From contig NZ_JBNNGK010000013.1 of the NCBI RefSeq assembly GCF_050268245.1, forward strand, positions 1-64,000: a stretch of 64,000 nucleotides of DNA. Reading direction: 5' to 3'. Source of the stretch: JBNNGK01 sp050268245. Its GTDB lineage: Bacteria > Pseudomonadota > Gammaproteobacteria > Enterobacterales > Enterobacteriaceae. The position numbers and the translations under genes are program-made. Below, one piece after another: positions 59,120 through 64,000 of this stretch (within the stretch, counting starts at the first letter, position 1; each line of letters begins with the position of its first letter). The notes under the pieces were generated by a model that saw only the letters and a list, made by a program, of their open reading frames with translations, was not told the origin of the DNA and made no database searches.

Positions 59120-59980
59120 TTAGCCTGCCACCGCCATACCGACGGTCATATGCAGGCCGTAAAAGACACCGCGGCCGATCAACTCCCCGGCGACCACGAA
59201 TATAAAGCCGAGCGTCAACCCCATGACATTCGCGTTACCACGCCGCAGCTGAGGGCAGATCCAACAGCCAAGGCCTAATACCACCAGCACTAAACGCCAA
59301 ACCATCAACTGCCCATACTGAGGAATGAGCGCAGATGCTTGCTGCACCGAGCTGCTGATTGTCGCCAGTTCGCTGCCCTGCATGATTGCCGCCCCCAGAC
59401 TCACCAGCAACGCTATCACACTGACCATGATCAAGGCGTTACGCTTGGCAACCGTCAATCCAGCCGCGCGCAACAATAAAACGCCCAGCATTGGCCCACC
59501 AATAAACACCGTCAAGAAAAAGCCCAGCGTAGTGTAGCTGTTATGCCAAGTTGGCACCGTATCTATTTGATATACGCGCGTCATTGCATACACAAACAGC
59601 AAACCCAATAACATGATCACCATCAACCACAGTTTACCCAAGGCTGAGGGTATCTTGTTAAACATGGCCAATAGCCAATAAATACCGCCAACGGCAAAAA
59701 ACAGTGAACCGCTGGCAATTTCATTACTTAGCGGCGAGGCCCCGATGCGGTTTAACGAGTTGAACGCCCGCAGTGGTGAGCCCAAGTGCAAAACGGAGGC
59801 AATAAACGCAATCCCCATCAATAACCATAGAAAAAACATCGAGCGATGCACCGCTTGGCGTTCACGATCGGTCAGATTACCGCTCATCAGCGCCAACCCC
59901 ATCACGATCACCCCCCCCACTACGCATTGACCTAATACCGTAAACAACATCAGTGGCCATTCATGCCATCCCATACCCAT
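59120..59980 (-). CDS. dmsC: DMSO reductase anchor subunit DmsC/YnfH
   Basis: The 286-aa membrane subunit with eight helices oxidises menaquinol and passes electrons to DmsB. It begins MGMGWHEWPLMLFTVLGQ and ends GELIGRGVFYGLHMTVGMAVAG, as in E. coli (287 aa). AAAGGAGGTATAAC precedes ATG at 59980, two bases from the dmsB stop. Confidence 0.95.
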   Translation of the reverse strand: MGMGWHEWPLMLFTVLGQCVVGGVIVMGLALMSGNLTDRERQAVHRSMFFLWLLMGIAFIASVLHLGSPLRAFNSLNRIGASPLSNEIASGSLFFAVGGIYWLLAMFNKIPSALGKLWLMVIMLLGLLFVYAMTRVYQIDTVPTWHNSYTTLGFFLTVFIGGPMLGVLLLRAAGLTVAKRNALIMVSVIALLVSLGAAIMQGSELATISSSVQQASALIPQYGQLMVWRLVLVVLGLGCWICPQLRRGNANVMGLTLGFIFVVAGELIGRGVFYGLHMTVGMAVAG

Positions 59981-59981
59981 G

Positions 59982-60599
59982 TTATACCTCCTTTGGATTG
60001 GCCAGATGGCCGGTGGTGTCGCCGGTTGGGCGGCTATTGGCGTTAGGTTTAAGCACAATGCACGGTTGGGTGAAATGCGCCGCAGGCAACGGCGCAACCT
60101 GCGCTAAGGTGCCATGCTGCTGACGTAACTCGTCAATCGGGCCAAAATCCAAAGCCCGTAATGGGCAAGACTCCACACAGATCGGTTTTTTACCGTCGGC
60201 GACGCGCTCATGGCAGCCATCACACTTGGTCATGTGCCCTTTTGCCGCGTTATACTGCGGAGCACCATATGGGCAAGCCATATGGCAGTAACGGCACCCA
60301 ATGCAAACCTCTTCATTGACGACCACAAACCCATCATCGCGTTTATGCATCGCGCCACTCGGACACACTTTGGTACAGGCTGGGTCTTCACAATGGTTAC
60401 AAGCAATCGACAGATAGTAAGCAAACACATTCTGGTGCCAGCCATCACCATCCTGCTGCCAATCCCCACCGGCATATTCATAAATGCGGCGAAAGCTGAC
60501 GTCAGGCGTCAGGTTTTTGTAGTCTTTACAGGCCAGCTCACACGTTTTACAGCCGGTGCAGCGGCTTGAATCAATAAAAAATCCGTATTGCGTAGTCAT
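59982..60599 (-). CDS. dmsB: DMSO reductase iron-sulfur subunit DmsB/YnfG
   Basis: The 205-aa electron-transfer subunit has four 4Fe-4S clusters (CTGCKTCELAC, CNHCEDPACTKVCP, CIGCRYCHMACPYG, CDGC...CVESCP). It is nearly the same as E. coli DmsB/YnfG and is carried across the membrane bound to DmsA. Confidence 0.97.
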   Translation of the reverse strand: MTTQYGFFIDSSRCTGCKTCELACKDYKNLTPDVSFRRIYEYAGGDWQQDGDGWHQNVFAYYLSIACNHCEDPACTKVCPSGAMHKRDDGFVVVNEEVCIGCRYCHMACPYGAPQYNAAKGHMTKCDGCHERVADGKKPICVESCPLRALDFGPIDELRQQHGTLAQVAPLPAAHFTQPCIVLKPNANSRPTGDTTGHLANPKEV

Positions 60600-60609
60600 C
60601 CACTACTCC

Positions 60610-63060
60610 TTAAATCTTGGCAACCTGCACCAGGTTGGTATGAGACGGGTTACCTTTCGCCAATGGCGACGGCCGTTGGGTGGTAAGTACGTTGATGCTG
60701 CCTGCATGGTCGATACGACTACCATCCGGCGTATACCAGGCACCTTCCCCCAGCGCCACAACACCCGGCCGCATCCGCGGCGTGACTTTGGCGTTGATCC
60801 GTACCTCGCCACGATCGTTAAAAATGCGAATTAAATCGCCGTTGGTTATGTTGCGCTGTGCGGCGTCGATCGGGTTGATCCACATTTCCTGTCGACACGC
60901 CGCTTTTAAGACATCAACATTGCCGTAGGTAGAGTGGGTACGCGCTTTATAATGGAAGCCGGTCAGTTGCAGAGGATATTGGCTAGCAAGCGGATCGTTA
61001 TAGTTTTCAAACCCTGCCGCATAGACGGGCAAGGGATGAATCACATCATCTTTATCGAGTTCCCAGATTGCGGCCAACTCAGCCAAGGCCGTTGAGTAGA
61101 TTTCAATTTTCCCCGACGGCGTAGTCAGTGGGTTTGCCGCCGGATCGGCACGAAAATCACGATAAGCAACGTGATGCCCGTCGGGATCGCGCTGTTTGTA
61201 GATGCCCTGCGCCAAGAATTGCTCAAAGCTCGGTAATCCCGGGAGCTTTTCACGCGACTGTTGATAGAGGTACCGCAACCACTGCTCTTGGTCACGCCCT
61301 TCAGTAAAACGTTGCTCAACCCCCATACGCCGGGCAATCTCGCTGGTCATGTCATAAATGGTTTTGCATTCAAAGCGCGGTGTTATCGCTTGATTAGCAA
61401 AAATCACGTACCCCATATTGCCGCTTGAGGCATCAAGACAAAAATCCATCTGCTCTGATGCCGTACAATCGGGCAAAATGAGATCGGCATATTTAGCTGA
61501 AGCGGTCATGTGGTTATCAATCACCACGATCATTTCGCACTGTTTATCATCCTGCAAAATGTCATGAGTCCGGTTAATATCAGAATGCTGATTAATCAGG
61601 CAATTACCGGCATAGTTCCAGATGAATTTGATCGGCACGTCGAGCTTATCTTTACCGCGCACGCCATCGCGCTTAGCCGTCATTTCCGTCCCACGTGCAA
61701 TCGCGTCTGTCCAAAGGAACATCGAAATGCTGGTTTTGATTGGGTTTTCCAATGTCGGCATACGGACGAACGGCAAACTGTAAGAGCCTTCTCGGGCACC
61801 GCTATTGCCGCCATTGATCCCAACGTTGCCAGTAAGAATCGGCAGCATTGCGATAGCCCGCGTGGCTATTTCACCATTAGCATGCCGTTGTGGTCCCCAT
61901 CCCTGGCAGATATAAGCCGGTTTCGCGCTACCTATTTCACGTGCCAACTGAATGATACGTGCCGCTGGAATACCCGTGATTTTCTCGGCCCAGGCGGGGG
62001 TTTTCTCGATACCATCATCACCCTGCCCAAGAATATAGGCTTTGTAATGGCCGTTGGTTGGCGCACCTGCAGGCAGCGTTTTTTCATCGTAACCCACACA
62101 GTATTTATCCAAAAATGGCTGATCGACGAGGTTTTCTGTGATCAAGACATGCGCTAAACCGGCAACCAATGCGCCATCGGTGCCAGGGCGAATGGGAATC
62201 CACTCATCTTCACGCCCTGCCGCCGTATCGGTATAGCGTGGATCAATAATGATCAGCCGCGCATTTGAACGCTCCCGTGCTTGCTCCAGCAGATACGTCA
62301 CGCCACCGCCGCTCATACGGGTTTCGCCCGGATTATTACCGAACATCACCACCAACTGACTGTTTTCAATATCTGTCGGGCTGTTACCATCAGCCCAACC
62401 GCCATAGGTATAATTAAGCCCGGCGGCGATCTGCGCCGAACTGTAGTCACCATAATGATTGAGATAGCCACCGCAACAGTTCATCAAGCGCGCGATCAAC
62501 GTGGCACCCGGTGGCCACGAGCGGGTCATGGTACCGCCTAACGTACCCGTGCCATAATTTAGATAAATGGCTTCGTTGCCATAATCTTTAATGATTCGCT
62601 TGAGGTTATCACTCACCAGCGTGAAGGCTTCATCCCAACTGATACGCTTAAATTTACCCTCGCCACGTTTGCCTACGCGCTTCATCGGATACTTCAGCCT
62701 ATCCGGGTTATATACCCGACGGCGCATCGAACGACCACGCAGACAGGCACGAACCTGATGCAGCCCTTCATACGCATCGTCACCGGTATTATCCGTTTCG
62801 ACATAGCGTATTTCGCCATCCGTTACATGCATACGTAATGGACAACGGCTACCGCAGTTGACGGTACAGGCGCTCCAAACCACCTTCTCATCGGATTGAG
62901 AGGCTACGGGTGCCATTGATGCCTGTGCGTGAGTCTGGCGTGTAAACGGCAATGCAAAACCACCTGCCGACACTGCCAAACTGCCGATGGCAGCGCTCTT
63001 TATCAATTTGCGTCGGGAGCAGGCAAAATCAGTCCGCGTTTTTGTTTCTTTTTTGCTCAT
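60610..63060 (-). CDS. dmsA: DMSO reductase-type molybdoenzyme, DmsA/YnfF
   Basis: The 816-aa catalytic subunit has a Tat signal (SRRKLIK at 15-21, then a hydrophobic stretch ending near HAQA). C65, C69, C73 and C106 bind the FS0 4Fe-4S cluster. A Mo-bis-MGD domain follows (FGNNPGETRMSGGG; GWGPQRHANGE) and a C-terminal pterin-binding domain (RTHSTYGNVDVL). It reduces DMSO or selenate-type substrates anaerobically. It is the second of two paralogous catalytic genes, as in E. coli ynfEFGH-dmsD. Confidence 0.95.
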   Translation of the reverse strand: MSKKETKTRTDFACSRRKLIKSAAIGSLAVSAGGFALPFTRQTHAQASMAPVASQSDEKVVWSACTVNCGSRCPLRMHVTDGEIRYVETDNTGDDAYEGLHQVRACLRGRSMRRRVYNPDRLKYPMKRVGKRGEGKFKRISWDEAFTLVSDNLKRIIKDYGNEAIYLNYGTGTLGGTMTRSWPPGATLIARLMNCCGGYLNHYGDYSSAQIAAGLNYTYGGWADGNSPTDIENSQLVVMFGNNPGETRMSGGGVTYLLEQARERSNARLIIIDPRYTDTAAGREDEWIPIRPGTDGALVAGLAHVLITENLVDQPFLDKYCVGYDEKTLPAGAPTNGHYKAYILGQGDDGIEKTPAWAEKITGIPAARIIQLAREIGSAKPAYICQGWGPQRHANGEIATRAIAMLPILTGNVGINGGNSGAREGSYSLPFVRMPTLENPIKTSISMFLWTDAIARGTEMTAKRDGVRGKDKLDVPIKFIWNYAGNCLINQHSDINRTHDILQDDKQCEMIVVIDNHMTASAKYADLILPDCTASEQMDFCLDASSGNMGYVIFANQAITPRFECKTIYDMTSEIARRMGVEQRFTEGRDQEQWLRYLYQQSREKLPGLPSFEQFLAQGIYKQRDPDGHHVAYRDFRADPAANPLTTPSGKIEIYSTALAELAAIWELDKDDVIHPLPVYAAGFENYNDPLASQYPLQLTGFHYKARTHSTYGNVDVLKAACRQEMWINPIDAAQRNITNGDLIRIFNDRGEVRINAKVTPRMRPGVVALGEGAWYTPDGSRIDHAGSINVLTTQRPSPLAKGNPSHTNLVQVAKI

Positions 63061-63144
63061 AATGATATCACTCTGGGTTGCTTCAACTTGCCGCCCAACC
63101 CTGCGGCGGCAACAATAAGTTATGAGGTTGACTCAGCGCTCTGA

Positions 63145-64000
63145 TCACACCTTATCGATTTGAATGAGATTGGTATGTTGCGGATTACCTTTCGCCAGTG
63201 GCGAAGGGCGATGCGTGGTCAGGGTATTCATACAAGCACCGTGGTCGATCCGATCGCCCCGCATATTGGCTTGATGCCAGGCTCCCTGCCCCATAGCGAC
63301 CACACCCGGCATGATACGCGGCGTCACTTTAGCGGCTACGCGTATTTCACCACGCGCGTTAAACACTCGAACCGTGTCTCCCTGCACGATGCTGCGCGCT
63401 TCGGCGTCCAGCGGGTTAATCCACACCTCCTGCGGACAAGCCGCCTGCAAAACGTCAATATTGCCGTAGCTTGAATGCGTGCGTGCCTTGTAGTGAAAAC
63501 CGAACATTTGCAACGGATAATCTTTGCGCAGCGGATCGTCCCAGCCTTCAAAAGTTGACGCGTAAATGGGTAACGGGCTGATGGTTTCATCGGGCTGTAG
63601 ATCCCACGTTGCAGCAATTTCAGCCAAACGAGCGGAGTAGATCTCAATCTTGCCGGAAGGGGTATTCAGCGGGTGAGTCTCGGGGTGTTGGCGGAATTGT
63701 TGATAGGCGACAAAATGACCATTGGGATCTTTGCGCTTATAAATCCCCATCTGACGTAATGCTTCGTAGGACGGCAACTGAGGATCTTTTTCCCGCATTT
63801 TGGCATAGAGGTGTTGCAGCCATTGCGCCTGCGAGCGCCCTTCGGTGAACGTCTGATAAACCTCTGGCCCTAAGCGACGCGCTATTTCACTCATCACCTC
63901 ATAAATCGGCTTACGTTCAAACTTGGCGGATGTTGCGGGCTGGATGAAAATCAGATACCCCATATTGCCGGCGTAATCATTAGGAATGATATCCTCTTGC
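63145..64000 (-). CDS. Second DmsA/YnfE-like molybdoenzyme, C-terminal part
   Basis: The last ~284 codons are present; the gene continues beyond the window. The sequence (AKFERKPIYEVMSEIARRLGPEVYQTFTEGRSQ, KARTHSSYGNIDVLQAACPQEVWINP) is paralogous to the following DmsA, with 84 bp between them. In E. coli ynfE and ynfF are likewise tandem before ynfG. Confidence 0.93.
   Translation of the reverse strand, partial: QEDIIPNDYAGNMGYLIFIQPATSAKFERKPIYEVMSEIARRLGPEVYQTFTEGRSQAQWLQHLYAKMREKDPQLPSYEALRQMGIYKRKDPNGHFVAYQQFRQHPETHPLNTPSGKIEIYSARLAEIAATWDLQPDETISPLPIYASTFEGWDDPLRKDYPLQMFGFHYKARTHSSYGNIDVLQAACPQEVWINPLDAEARSIVQGDTVRVFNARGEIRVAAKVTPRIMPGVVAMGQGAWHQANMRGDRIDHGACMNTLTTHRPSPLAKGNPQHTNLIQIDKV

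Noticed and set aside
1..64000. CRISPR arrays, insertion sequences and rRNA genes
   Set aside because: No regularly spaced repeats, transposase genes with terminal repeats, or rRNA-like sequence were seen.

Overview
The window comes from an enterobacterial chromosome, most likely Serratia or a close Yersiniaceae relative. The left flank holds ihfB, rpsA, cmk, aroA, serC and ansB, and the right flank holds ycaO, focA, pflB, pflA, ycaD and a dms/ynf-type operon. All of these are close to their E. coli counterparts in length and motifs. The genus is an inference from gene order and from a fragment of a dispersed intergenic repeat between aroA and serC.

Layout: 1-7859 is host, nearly all on the minus strand (translation and nucleotide genes, aromatic and serine biosynthesis, periplasmic asparaginase). 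7860-49837 is an apparently complete prophage of about 42 kb, bounded by a 22-bp direct repeat. 49838-64000 is host again, with ycaO-focA-pflB-pflA on plus and ycaD plus the molybdoenzyme operon on minus.

The prophage is a long-tailed (siphovirus) phage. Its head genes are HK97-like (terminase, portal, protease, crosslinking capsid) and its tail genes lambda-like (U/V/G-T/H/M/L/K/I/J order plus two tail fibres). Reading in transcription order on minus: integrase and an orphan gene; AlpA-type and Rha-type regulators; an Icd-like region; small early genes; a primase-helicase; a Q antiterminator with a P_R'/tR'-like promoter-terminator; a cargo region; holin, endolysin, antirepressor and Rz/Rz1; HNH nuclease; packaging, head and tail genes. 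No CI/Cro pair is recognisable. The regulators suggest P4/P1-style control, including a candidate C4-like antisense RNA ahead of the antirepressor.

The accessory genes sit in two places. Between tail fibres and attL, on plus with its own terminator, is a two-gene cassette: a HipA-like kinase overlapping an unrecognised partner. Between Q and holin, the slot that carries stx and tRNA genes in Shiga-toxin phages, are a GHKL ATPase/STAS-like (DUF4325) pair, a 3'-truncated tRNA-Gly, a ribbon-helix-helix gene, and a 19-codon Ibs-type toxin with its antisense Sib RNA. These cargo systems are the most likely undescribed biology here. The frameshift-encoded tail chaperone, dual-start holin and HK97 chainmail residues suggest the structural and lysis genes are still intact.
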